From positions 1 through 33,863 of the forward strand of contig JAQTLF010000009.1 in the NCBI GenBank assembly GCA_028715015.1: DNA of 33,863 bases, read 5' to 3'. The notes beneath the pieces were generated by a model that saw only the letters and a list, made by a program, of their open reading frames with translations, did no database searches and was not told where the DNA came from. This stretch comes from Candidatus Moraniibacteriota bacterium (lineage in GTDB: Bacteria; Patescibacteriota; Minisyncoccia; Moranbacterales; GWC2-37-73). The position numbers and the translations under genes were made by a program. Within the stretch, counting starts at the first letter, position 1; the number at the start of each line of letters is the position of its first letter. Below, piece by piece: positions 1 to 6,949 of the stretch.

Positions 1-17
1 TTTTTGACAAAAGAAAA

Positions 18-79
18 ACCCCATTAGCAATTTATATTCTCATTCGAGAATAGCATTGATTTCAATGCGCTAATGGGGT
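18..79 (-). terminator. Branched (three-way junction) terminator of the small left-hand unit
   Basis: An 11-bp outer stem (18-28 with 69-79, core CCCCATTAGC/GCTAATGGGG) encloses two perfect hairpins, 35-52 (stem TATTCTC, 4-nt loop) and 53-68 (stem GCATTGA, 2-nt loop). On the minus strand the outer stem is followed at once by a T-rich run (TTTTTCTTTT, bases 9-18). It begins directly after the TAG stop of the 62-aa ORF. An ordinary intrinsic terminator has one stem, so this fold is atypical and may also act as a structured RNA 3' end. Confidence 0.7.
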
Positions 80-268
80 CTAACCGACACAAAGGAAAAT
101 CGGGCGACTTCTGTGAATGTTGAGCTTGGGCTCAGCAATCCTTGCCCTTAGGTCGATTTTTTCAAACTCACTCATTGGAACCATCGAATTGCTGCTTGCG
201 CTCATTGCGTCAGCAAATCGATCTTCCACCCAACATTGAAGCTCAAGAAAATTAACCGTCTTTCTCAT
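80..268 (-). CDS. Orphan small protein (62 aa), unknown function
   Basis: I do not recognise this protein. It is hydrophilic, mixed charge, with one Cys near residue 9 and one near the C-terminus, and has no membrane segment or signal peptide. The ATG at 268 is chosen because a purine-rich Shine-Dalgarno (AAAGGAG then GAGAGGTG) lies just upstream; a GTG at 277 would add three residues. Such a strong ribosome site is unlike most genes in this window, which lack one. It sits alone between a perfect sigma70 promoter and a branched terminator. The promoter and ribosome site argue for real expression, but the ORF is short and could ride on a functional RNA. Coding status is moderately sure and function unknown. 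Confidence 0.5.
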   Translation of the reverse strand: MRKTVNFLELQCWVEDRFADAMSASSNSMVPMSEFEKIDLRARIAEPKLNIHRSRPIFLCVG

Positions 269-296
269 GGCACTCACCTCTCTCCTTTGATTTGAA

Positions 297-362
297 GGAT
301 ATTTTTAAATATCCCTTTTTAAACAACAGAAGACAATCTCTCCGTGGAAACTGTCTTCTGTT
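297..362 (-). promoter_or_regulatory. Structured leader with two hairpins upstream of the 62-aa ORF
   Basis: Two inverted repeats lie in the roughly 150-nt leader. One is 325-362, an 11-bp stem with core ACAGAAGACA/TGTCTTCTGT and a 16-nt loop. The other is 297-314, a perfect GGATATTT-TT-AAATATCC hairpin lying just before the Shine-Dalgarno. On the minus strand the first is followed by a weak T run, so it could be an attenuator. The pair could instead control access to the ribosome site. No known riboswitch class is recognised. Confidence 0.45.
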
Positions 363-430
363 TTCAAAATACGCGCAAGCACACAATTTGAACACACGCT
401 ATTTAATTTTCCTCATCTCACTATATTCCA

Positions 431-459
431 ATTATACTCCTTTTTTGACGTTTTGTCAA
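431..459 (-). promoter_or_regulatory. Consensus sigma70 promoter of the small unit
   Basis: TTGACA (454-459) and TATAAT (431-436) on the minus strand are separated by exactly 17 bp, a perfect match to consensus. The -35 box is half of an inverted repeat, TTGAC-N5-GTCAA, which could be an operator. The predicted start is near 424. Confidence 0.8.
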
Positions 460-468
460 TAAAATGTT

Positions 469-484
469 GTTATCTGTGGATAAC
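469..484 (-). promoter_or_regulatory. DnaA-box match in a short palindrome
   Basis: The minus strand reads TTATCCACA at 475-483, identical to the strong DnaA-box consensus, inside a 6-bp hairpin (GTTATC/GATAAC). It lies just downstream of murF and 15 bp upstream of the -35 box of the small unit. It is the only such box I noticed nearby, so an origin is not supported. DnaA regulation of the small unit is possible. Confidence 0.4.
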
Positions 485-491
485 TCAAATT

Positions 492-1787
492 TTATGGCTT
501 AATGAAAGGTTTTTTACGCCATTCAATTGACTGGCGACAGAGGAGATTTTCCCTGTCGGATGGATTTGCCAGAATTTTTTCCACCACCTTCTCCATGCGC
601 GTGCCTTGCGACCCTTTGACCAAAACGAGGTCGCCAACGCTAAGCATTTCAGCAATCTTCTTGCCGGCATTCTCCGGATCATCGAATTGGAAAATGTTGG
701 CAGCCGGAAATCCAAGCGCAATAAGTTCAGCCACTGCAAATTTCATGCGATCCCCAACCGCCATGAAAACATCCGCCCTTTGAGCAAATATTTTTTTGGC
801 AACTTCCCTGTGCCCTTCTTCGGTCGAATCGCCCAATTCCAACATGTCACCCAAAATCGCAATTTTTCTTTGACCTTTGAGTTCATTCAAGACATTCAAT
901 GCCGCCAAGGTGGAAATCGGCGATGCATTGTAAGTGTCATCAATGATAAAACTTCCATTGGCACCTTGGATCAGATTCATTCTGCCAGCCGGCGAATGGA
1001 AATTTTCCAAAGCTTGGGCAATGTCGATCAGATTCATTTTGAAAACAACACCAGCTGCCACTCCGACAAGAGCCGCATACACATAGTGTCCGGCCAGGAT
1101 ATGCCTGAGTCTCACGGGAATGTTTTTCCCGTCATAATTCAATTTGAAACTTATTCCTTCGGGCAGATTTTCCTGGTAGTTGTATACAACGTGCGAAGCG
1201 CCGACTTTGGCATTTTCAGCCAAGCCGAATGTCATGACTTGCGCCTGGGTGTTGTTGCCCATCTTGAGAGTGTTTTCATCATCCGCGTTCAAAATGGCCC
1301 AGCCGTCTTGCTTGATGGATTCAATCAAGACTCTTTTTTCCTTGGCAATGTTTTCAACCGTTTTGAAAAATTCAATGTGGCTGAGTGAAACATTAGTGAC
1401 AACGCCGACCATCGGTTGGATGAAAGACATGAAATGTTTCATGTCACCTTGCCTGTCCACACCAAGTTCCAAAATCAATATTTCAGGATATCCAGGAAAA
1501 ATGATGACAAAAAGCCATTTGAGAAAAATCCCGAGCCATTTGAAAACATTTCTGCCGCCACTGCCTGCTCCGATGATCGTCAGCGGAATTCCGATTTCAT
1601 TGTTGTAGTTTTTTTGATTTTCACGCACGGAAAATTTTGAAGAAAGCACCGCGAAAACAGCGGCCTTGGTGGATGTTTTTCCAACCGAACCGGTGATGGC
1701 CACGATTTTCGGCTTGTGTCTTTTCAAAACGACAACAGCCATCAAGCGCAACAGTTTTTCCAAAAATATTATTTTTTTTGATTTCAT
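492..1787 (-). CDS. murF: UDP-N-acetylmuramoyl-tripeptide--D-alanyl-D-alanine ligase (MurF-like)
   Basis: ATP-dependent cytoplasmic ligase expected to add D-Ala-D-Ala to the UDP-MurNAc-tripeptide, the last soluble step of peptidoglycan precursor synthesis. Visible signatures are the P-loop GSVGKTST (residues 33-40), NYNNEIGIP near 60, ELGVDRQGD near 107, NADDE at 168, the IDDTYNASP substrate/ATP region near 282, and ILGDMLELG near 311. The P-loop normally follows a roughly 100-residue N-terminal substrate-binding domain; here it starts at residue 33, so that domain is missing. In addition residues 81-101 form a hydrophobic insertion that could touch the membrane. It is the last gene of the dcw cluster, 13 bp after ftsI, with no clear terminator of its own. 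It could be a MurF-like ligase of altered substrate specificity. Confidence 0.9.
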   Translation of the reverse strand: MKSKKIIFLEKLLRLMAVVVLKRHKPKIVAITGSVGKTSTKAAVFAVLSSKFSVRENQKNYNNEIGIPLTIIGAGSGGRNVFKWLGIFLKWLFVIIFPGYPEILILELGVDRQGDMKHFMSFIQPMVGVVTNVSLSHIEFFKTVENIAKEKRVLIESIKQDGWAILNADDENTLKMGNNTQAQVMTFGLAENAKVGASHVVYNYQENLPEGISFKLNYDGKNIPVRLRHILAGHYVYAALVGVAAGVVFKMNLIDIAQALENFHSPAGRMNLIQGANGSFIIDDTYNASPISTLAALNVLNELKGQRKIAILGDMLELGDSTEEGHREVAKKIFAQRADVFMAVGDRMKFAVAELIALGFPAANIFQFDDPENAGKKIAEMLSVGDLVLVKGSQGTRMEKVVEKILANPSDRENLLCRQSIEWRKKPFIKP

Positions 1788-1800
1788 GTATTTAAAAATT

Positions 1801-3717
1801 TTAATCTCCCGAAGTTATTATTTTCGCATCACTTTTTTTCGATTTCTTGTCTTCGGCAGGAGCAGGTGCCGGTGCGGGAGCAGAGACTGCAGCGACCGGC
1901 TGGATTGCCAACGGATCCGCGCCGTTTTGATATGTCTTGTACATCGGACTGGTGGTTGGATCCTCAGTCGGTTTCACTTTATAGTATTCTAGCAAAAATT
2001 TCATCACACTTCCAAATGTCGGCGCAGCTGAAGATTCCGCCCACTCCACACCTTTTGGATTCACGATTTTCACAATAACAACAAATTGCGGATCATTGAT
2101 CGGAGCATAGCCTGCAAATGACCCGATGTTCACTCCTTCTTCATATCCTTTCGCTCCGGCTTTGGCGATCTGGGCTGTTCCGGTTTTTCCACCGACAAGA
2201 AATCCTGGCACATCCGCACGTTTGCCATGACCATTAGTCACCACATCCCTGAGCATCTGTCCCATTTTGTCAGCAGTGCTGGCAGAAATGACTTGGCGCA
2301 CTTCCTGAGGTTCAATCGCTTCAGTGTGTCCGTCACTGAATTGCAATTTGTCCACAATTTGAGGTTTCATCAATGTTCCCTTGTTGGCAAGCACGGAATA
2401 ACCTGCAGCCAATTGCAAAGGAGTCACCGAAATTCCTTGTCCAAATGAAGCGGTGAAAAAGTTGATGGTTGTTTTGGGATTGCTCAAATTGCGAGTGTTT
2501 CCCGGAACTTCGCCAGGCAGATCGACATTTGTTTTTTCTCCAAAACCGAATTTATCGACATAGTCAGCAAAAGTCTTGTTACCGACCAGTTTTTCAATAT
2601 AGATGACGCCTGTGTTCAATGATTTTTCCAACACCTGCGTCATGGTTTGCACACCATTGGCTTTCATATCGGAATTGTGAATCTCATAGCCTGCTTCTTG
2701 CACGGCTCCTGTGTCAGTGTAGGTCGTGTCTGGTTCAATTTTTCCATCATCAATGCCGATGGCCTCAGTAAAAGCCTTGAATACTGATCCTGATTCGTAT
2801 GGCTCACTCACGGTCGGATTGCTGAAACGGGAAATGTCTTCCGTTGAAGCAAAATCATTGGGATTGAAACTTGGTTGGTTGGCCATGGCTAAAATTTTTC
2901 CAGTCTTCGGATCCTCAACAATGATCGATGCGCTGTCAGCACTGAATTTTTCCATGGTCTGTTTGAGAATTTTTTCCACTTCAAATTGGACCGTGTGATT
3001 GATGGTCAAAATAAGATCAGGTCCGTCTTGAGCTTCCTGCACATTGCGATCCGACACCGCGATCCAACGACCGCGCGAATCGCCTTCCTGTTCCAACATT
3101 CCTGATTGTCCATGGAGCTTTTTTTCCCAAGATGCTTCCAGTCCATACATTCCACGAGCCGGTCCGTCCCCGCCAGAACCCACAAAGCCGACCACCTGCG
3201 AGGCCAATTCACCTGCCGGATAATAGCGGAAATTTTCAGGAGTCAGATATATGCCGGCAATTTTAGCCTCTCTTATTTTTTGAGACTCATCATCTGAAAG
3301 TTTGTGTTTGAGAATTTCAAACATGTCTTCAGGATTGCTAAATTTGTCTTTCAAAAAATTCTTGTCCAAATTCAGAATCGAAGACAATGTTTCCACCGCG
3401 CCATTGGTGTCTTTCATTTCGCGTGGAACAGCATAGACCATCTGCAACTGCCTGTTCACTGCCAATGGATATGGCTGCCCTTCATCTTGCAAAAAAATCT
3501 CTCCCCGTTTGGCCTGGATTTCAGTGCTGCTACTGTGTTGATTTTCTGCCAATGCCACATATGCTCCATGTCTGGCAACTTGCAAAAAATATAGTTTGCC
3601 AACTATGCTGAACGCTATGAAGAAAATAAAAAAAACCAAGCCGTTTATTCTCCAGTTTTTTTCTGAAGTTTGGTGGCTTGACTGTGACGTGCGTTTTATC
3701 ATTTTGGTCTTATTCAT
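1801..3717 (-). CDS. ftsI: Penicillin-binding protein 2 / FtsI-type septal transpeptidase
   Basis: Class B PBP, 638 aa: a division transpeptidase that cross-links septal peptidoglycan outside the membrane. A short cytoplasmic tail is followed by a membrane helix at about 24-45, a dimerisation domain, then the transpeptidase. Active-site motifs are SVFK (311-314, nucleophile Ser311), SLN (366-368) and KTGTAQ (511-516). The C-terminal 40 residues are a low-complexity Ala/Pro then Lys/Ser tail (PAPAPAPAEDKKSKK) of unknown role. It lies between the ftsL-like gene and murF, the standard dcw order. The start is the ATG at 3717, without an obvious Shine-Dalgarno. Confidence 0.95.
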   Translation of the reverse strand: MNKTKMIKRTSQSSHQTSEKNWRINGLVFFIFFIAFSIVGKLYFLQVARHGAYVALAENQHSSSTEIQAKRGEIFLQDEGQPYPLAVNRQLQMVYAVPREMKDTNGAVETLSSILNLDKNFLKDKFSNPEDMFEILKHKLSDDESQKIREAKIAGIYLTPENFRYYPAGELASQVVGFVGSGGDGPARGMYGLEASWEKKLHGQSGMLEQEGDSRGRWIAVSDRNVQEAQDGPDLILTINHTVQFEVEKILKQTMEKFSADSASIIVEDPKTGKILAMANQPSFNPNDFASTEDISRFSNPTVSEPYESGSVFKAFTEAIGIDDGKIEPDTTYTDTGAVQEAGYEIHNSDMKANGVQTMTQVLEKSLNTGVIYIEKLVGNKTFADYVDKFGFGEKTNVDLPGEVPGNTRNLSNPKTTINFFTASFGQGISVTPLQLAAGYSVLANKGTLMKPQIVDKLQFSDGHTEAIEPQEVRQVISASTADKMGQMLRDVVTNGHGKRADVPGFLVGGKTGTAQIAKAGAKGYEEGVNIGSFAGYAPINDPQFVVIVKIVNPKGVEWAESSAAPTFGSVMKFLLEYYKVKPTEDPTTSPMYKTYQNGADPLAIQPVAAVSAPAPAPAPAEDKKSKKSDAKIITSGD

Positions 3718-3757
3718 GGCAGTGTATTTCTAGATCTTACGGTGTACATTTTCAAAT

Positions 3758-4144
3758 TCATTTTGCATTATAGGCAACGGTCGGACTTTCTTCAAGATAT
3801 TTCACATTGGCTGCCGGCGCCATGTTCAATTGCTTGGAATTTTCTTCGATATTGTACAAAGATTTCAATTCCGCTTCCTTTATTTTCAGAGTTCCATTTT
3901 CTTTCTGTTGTTTGGCAATTTCCTGCTCGGCATTGCGAATAGCAATGCCTTTGACAGCAGTTTGATTGACCGAATATATATAGAAAAGCCCTGAAAACAC
4001 CGTGCAGGCAAGCACAACAAGCACCGGGCTTATGAAGCCGGCATTGCTTAGTCTTGGAGCAATTTTCACGCTCTCTGTTTTTCTTTTTATTTTTGGTTGC
4101 CAGTCACAGGATTGATTCCTGATGACAACAGTTCTTTTAGTCAT
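3758..4144 (-). CDS. ftsL: FtsL-like bitopic division protein
   Basis: A 128-aa protein with a basic N-terminal tail, one membrane helix (about 36-58) and a following coiled-coil-like segment rich in Glu, Lys and Gln (about 68-102). This is the architecture of FtsL/septum-initiator proteins, which dimerise with FtsB and recruit FtsI. Sequence alone is too divergent to prove identity; the call rests on topology plus position between rsmH and ftsI. A G-rich tract (seven Gs at 4155-4161, minus strand) about 10 nt before the ATG can serve as a ribosome site. The gene ends in TGA, showing that UGA is a stop here. Confidence 0.75.
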   Translation of the reverse strand: MTKRTVVIRNQSCDWQPKIKRKTESVKIAPRLSNAGFISPVLVVLACTVFSGLFYIYSVNQTAVKGIAIRNAEQEIAKQQKENGTLKIKEAELKSLYNIEENSKQLNMAPAANVKYLEESPTVAYNAK

Positions 4145-4177
4145 TTCTCATGGCTCCCCCCCAGAGAAATTATTGGT

Positions 4178-5128
4178 TTAATTTTTTTCAACTACTCGCA
4201 ACTTCGCGCTTCTTGCACGAGGGTTCCCGGCAACCTCGCCGTCACTAGGCACGATCGGCTTTCGTGTGACAAGATTGATCAGGGCTGTTTTTTGGCAACG
4301 ACACACTGGAAATTCAGGTGGGCAAATGCATCCCCTTGCATTTTCCCTCAGTGCGTATTTTACCAAAGCATCTTCACCGGAATGAAAGGTTATAACAGCC
4401 AGCCTTCCTCCGGGCCTCAACATTTCAACTGCCTGAGAAAGAAACGAAGCAAGTGTTTCAAGTTCCTGATTCACTTCGATCCTTAACGCTTGAAATGTTT
4501 TTGTGGCTGGATGTATTTTTTTTCTCTTGTATGATCCAGGCACTGACCGATCAATGAGCTCCACCAATTCGCTTGTGCGTGTGAACAATTTTTCCGCTCG
4601 CGCCTCAATGATGTTTTTCACGATCGAGTGGGCGTATTGCTCATCACCAAATTCCTTGAGAATCCTGAGCAATTGTTGTTCATCATAGGTATTGACAACA
4701 TCTGCAGCAGTCATTCCTGAGCTCAGATCCATCCGCATGTCCAATGGAGCATCTCCTTGAAAACTTATTCCTCTTTCCTTGTCAGCAAGCTGATCAGATG
4801 AAATTCCCAGATCTGCCAAAATTGCATCGACTGATTTGATGTCGATTGAAGTTAGTCTATCTTTTAGAGCCGCATAGTTGTCATGGAACAATTTAATGCT
4901 TTCTCCAGACATGGCAGCTTTCCCAACTTCATTTCTCTTTTCAAAACGATCAATGGCATCTTGGTCGCAATCAAAGGCGATAAGTTTTCCTTTTGGTCCG
5001 ATTTTCTTAAGAACTTCCAAACTGTGTCCTCCGCCACCCAAGGTCGCATCCACAACGATCATGCCTGGCTTCAAATTCAACGCTTCAACTGTCTCTTTCA
5101 GCAATACGGTCTTGTGAATGCTTCGCAT
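4178..5128 (-). CDS. rsmH: 16S rRNA (cytosine-1402-N4)-methyltransferase RsmH (MraW)
   Basis: S-adenosylmethionine-dependent methyltransferase that modifies C1402 in the 30S decoding centre; 316 aa, the family length. The N-terminus (HKTVLLKETVEAL) and the SAM-binding loop DATLGGGGHS (28-37) are diagnostic. Further conserved segments are ADLGISSDQL, FQGDAPLDMRMD and TFHSGEDALVK, and the C-terminus ends NPRARSAKLRVVEK. The start is set at 5128 because the 14 residues encoded further upstream come from a tandem repeat (TTGGAAA units) and not from conserved protein. It follows mraZ in the dcw cluster. Confidence 0.96.
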   Translation of the reverse strand: MRSIHKTVLLKETVEALNLKPGMIVVDATLGGGGHSLEVLKKIGPKGKLIAFDCDQDAIDRFEKRNEVGKAAMSGESIKLFHDNYAALKDRLTSIDIKSVDAILADLGISSDQLADKERGISFQGDAPLDMRMDLSSGMTAADVVNTYDEQQLLRILKEFGDEQYAHSIVKNIIEARAEKLFTRTSELVELIDRSVPGSYKRKKIHPATKTFQALRIEVNQELETLASFLSQAVEMLRPGGRLAVITFHSGEDALVKYALRENARGCICPPEFPVCRCQKTALINLVTRKPIVPSDGEVAGNPRARSAKLRVVEKN

Positions 5129-5250
5129 TAATTTCCAATTTCCAATTTCCAATTTCCAATCAATGACCAATTTCCAATGTTTAAATATTTAAAAAAATTT
5201 AATTATTGAAAATTCACTAAAAATTGAAAGTTGTGAATTGAAAATTTTTC
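5129..5250. repeat. mraZ-rsmH intergenic repeat cassette
   Basis: Next to the mraZ stop lies a run of TTTTCAATT-like words (minus strand), and next to the rsmH start lie four tandem TTGGAAA units (7-bp period). AATTTTCAATT in the first half can pair with AATTGGAAATT in the second, one position being a G-U wobble, so the gap can fold back on itself. No promoter or ribosome site is evident. Confidence 0.65.
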
Positions 5251-5685
5251 TTAGTAAATTCCTAATTTTCCCAATTGCTCGGCAATCTCATCGGTGTTTT
5301 CTTCAGCCTTTGTCTTGTATGTTTTCCATTTCTCTTCATCCCAGATTTCCAAACGATTAAAAAGTCCAGCCACTGTCACATTCTTGTCCAAGCCCGCATA
5401 TTCTTTGAGATATTCCGGAAGCAAAACTCTTCCTTGACTGTCGATGTCAACATCGACTGCTCCTGCCAACATCAAACGGACAAAGCTTCGTGTTGTCGAC
5501 TCCCCCATCGGCAACGTTCCAAGTTTTTCCGCCAACTCTTTCCAAATCTTGGCCGGATATACAAACAAACATTTGTCCAACCCGCGAGTCACCACGACTT
5601 TTGTTCCAAGTTCTTTGCGGAACTTTGAAGGAAGCGCCAGGCGCTTTTTCGGATCAATATTATGTTGGTATTCTCCTATAAACAT
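5251..5685 (-). CDS. mraZ: Transcriptional regulator MraZ
   Basis: A 144-aa DNA-binding protein made of two AbrB-like swapped-hairpin repeats. The first is GEYQHNIDPKKRLALPSKFR near the N-terminus; the second contains DIDSQGRVLLPEYLKEYAGL near residue 85. MraZ forms rings that bind tandem repeats in the dcw promoter. The start at 5685 matches the conserved MFIGEYQH opening; an in-frame extension to 5745 is non-conserved and would run through the promoter. It is the first gene of the cluster and probably represses its own operon. Confidence 0.95.
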   Translation of the reverse strand: MFIGEYQHNIDPKKRLALPSKFRKELGTKVVVTRGLDKCLFVYPAKIWKELAEKLGTLPMGESTTRSFVRLMLAGAVDVDIDSQGRVLLPEYLKEYAGLDKNVTVAGLFNRLEIWDEEKWKTYKTKAEENTDEIAEQLGKLGIY

Positions 5686-5755
5686 ATATTTCCACACATT
5701 TACCCACTTTCCTACACCACAATGTAATATTACTCCACTAACCACCGCCCGTCAA
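5686..5755 (-). promoter_or_regulatory. dcw operon promoter with possible MraZ boxes
   Basis: TTGACG (5750-5755) and TAATAT (5727-5732) on the minus strand are spaced by 17 bp; the start is expected near 5720, 35 nt before mraZ. The leader contains two adjacent 10-bp units, AAAGTGGGTA and AATGTGTGGA, resembling the AAAGTG-type tandem MraZ boxes described in mycoplasmas. More GTGG words lie between -35 and -10. The promoter is well supported and the operator is inference. Confidence 0.7.
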
Positions 5756-5770
5756 CACATTCAAACCAAC

Positions 5771-5800
5771 AAAAAAGAGGCTTTATTCAGCCCCCTTTTT
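5771..5800 (-). terminator. Intrinsic terminator after the AlkD-like gene
   Basis: On the minus strand AAAAAGGGGGCT pairs with AGCCTCTTTTTT (12 bp, two G-U pairs) around a GAATAA loop, with the U tract inside the distal arm. It separates the AlkD-like gene from the downstream dcw promoter. Confidence 0.8.
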
Positions 5801-5836
5801 GAGTTATGCACACCCTTACAGGGTATTTTTTGTAAT

Positions 5837-6538
5837 TTATTTCAATTTCAAATAATATTGTCTTTTCTTTTCTTCGAACCTTTCAATGGCGTAGCGCAGG
5901 GTTGTGCGTGGCATGATAGCAATATGTTTTTGGAGAAATTCCTCCTCATTTTTTTGCGAGCAACGTTTGCCAATTTCACGCAGCATCCAACCGACAGCTT
6001 TGTGGATGAGATCATGCTCATCATGCAAAAGTTTTTCCGCAATCTTCAATGCCCAATCACTTTTACCATGATATATGAATTGGAACGTGGCCAAAATCGC
6101 AATGCGCCGCTCCCAGAGATTTTTTGAAACAGCAAGCTTCAGCAAAATATCCTTGGGCTTTTCTTGCAAAAAAGCGCCGACAATTTTTGGCGCAGTCAAA
6201 TCCACCAAATCCCAATTGTTGATGTGCTTAGTGTTTTTCAAATAGAGCTTGAATATTTTTTCTTGAATTTTTGCATCGCCCTTTTGAAATTTTTCAACCA
6301 AGATGAAAAGTGCCAACAATCTTTCTTCATGGAATTTTGATTGCAAAAGTTTCTGCACTTCGGCAACTTCCATGCGGGCATATTTTCTCACCAAGTTTCT
6401 GGTTGTCGGCACCATGACGCCCAAAAAAACATCGCCTTCAGCATACTGCCCTTTGCCGGTTTTGAAAAATCTTGCCAAAAGTTTGGCCTTTTCATGATTT
6501 GCCGAACTGCGCAATTCTTTTTGTGCTTTTGTATACAT
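5837..6538 (-). CDS. DNA alkylation repair protein, AlkD-like HEAT-repeat glycosylase
   Basis: A 233-aa all-helical protein of the DNA_alkylation (HEAT-like repeat) family; AlkD homologues excise N3- and N7-alkylpurines without base flipping. Family hallmarks seen are FLGVMVPTTRNLVRKYA, the NNWDLVDLTAP segment holding the Trp and catalytic Asp, LWERRIAILAT, and HKAVGWMLREIGKR. The start at 6538 gives the usual N-terminus; the in-frame extension to 6661 overlaps the upstream small gene and is unconserved. It lies 11 bp after the 66-aa membrane protein gene, so the two are probably cotranscribed. Confidence 0.88.
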   Translation of the reverse strand: MYTKAQKELRSSANHEKAKLLARFFKTGKGQYAEGDVFLGVMVPTTRNLVRKYARMEVAEVQKLLQSKFHEERLLALFILVEKFQKGDAKIQEKIFKLYLKNTKHINNWDLVDLTAPKIVGAFLQEKPKDILLKLAVSKNLWERRIAILATFQFIYHGKSDWALKIAEKLLHDEHDLIHKAVGWMLREIGKRCSQKNEEEFLQKHIAIMPRTTLRYAIERFEEKKRQYYLKLK

Positions 6539-6549
6539 ATTTTTTGATC

Positions 6550-6750
6550 CTATTGCAAACCGCCGTAGGTGCTTGAAATGGTGCTGATAGCATATGGTAA
6601 AACAAAAGCCATAGCAATAAGCGGCAAGGCAACTGTCACCACGGTCACCACCAATGTCCAAAGAAAATATTTTCTCAGTTTTTCCACGGAAACATAGATG
6701 GCATCTATTTTCACTTGCTGCTCTTCGATTTTTTTGATCAATTCTTCCAT
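6550..6750 (-). CDS. Small membrane protein with N-terminal coiled coil (66 aa)
   Basis: The N-terminal half is a charged amphipathic helix (EELIKKIEEQQVKIDAIYVS), followed by a hydrophobic stretch at about 29-55, probably one long or two short membrane segments, and a short polar tail. From memory, similar small proteins occur in Parcubacteria, but I cannot name a family. It is just upstream of the AlkD-like gene and was probably not a chance ORF: composition is protein-like, the start ATG is clear and spacing to the neighbour is tight. Function unknown. Confidence 0.7.
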   Translation of the reverse strand: MEELIKKIEEQQVKIDAIYVSVEKLRKYFLWTLVVTVVTVALPLIAMAFVLPYAISTISSTYGGLQ

Positions 6751-6782
6751 GGTTTTAATTTTAAAATTTTAGTTAATATATG

Positions 6783-6897
6783 ACTTACGCGTTTGTCCGA
6801 GCCAAACATCAGGTGAGGTCAGCCCAAAGATTATTTTTGTTTCATAAAAACCCATGTATGATGAACTTTGATGTTTGGTGAGGGCAAATGCGTAAGT
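6783..6897. repeat. 115-bp imperfect inverted-repeat element
   Basis: ACTTACGC and CCAAACATCA in the left arm (6783-6811) match TGATGTTTGG and GCGTAAGT in the right arm (6869-6897), with partly matched bases between. The centre is AT-rich. It occupies the gap between recQ and the 66-aa membrane protein. It may be a miniature inverted-repeat element or a folded RNA in the recQ 3' region; no T run follows, so it is not a typical terminator. Confidence 0.6.
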
Positions 6898-6949
6898 TCT
6901 ATAATATTTGAAACAATTGAAGAATAAAATTTTCAAAAATTTTAATTCT

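Noticed and set aside
469-484. Replication origin suggested by the DnaA box
   Set aside because: Only one box is present, with no dnaA/dnaN genes or AT-rich unwinding repeats nearby.
5444-6127. 227-aa plus-strand open frame
   Set aside because: It is antisense to mraZ and the AlkD-like gene, both of which have conserved motifs and regulatory signals.
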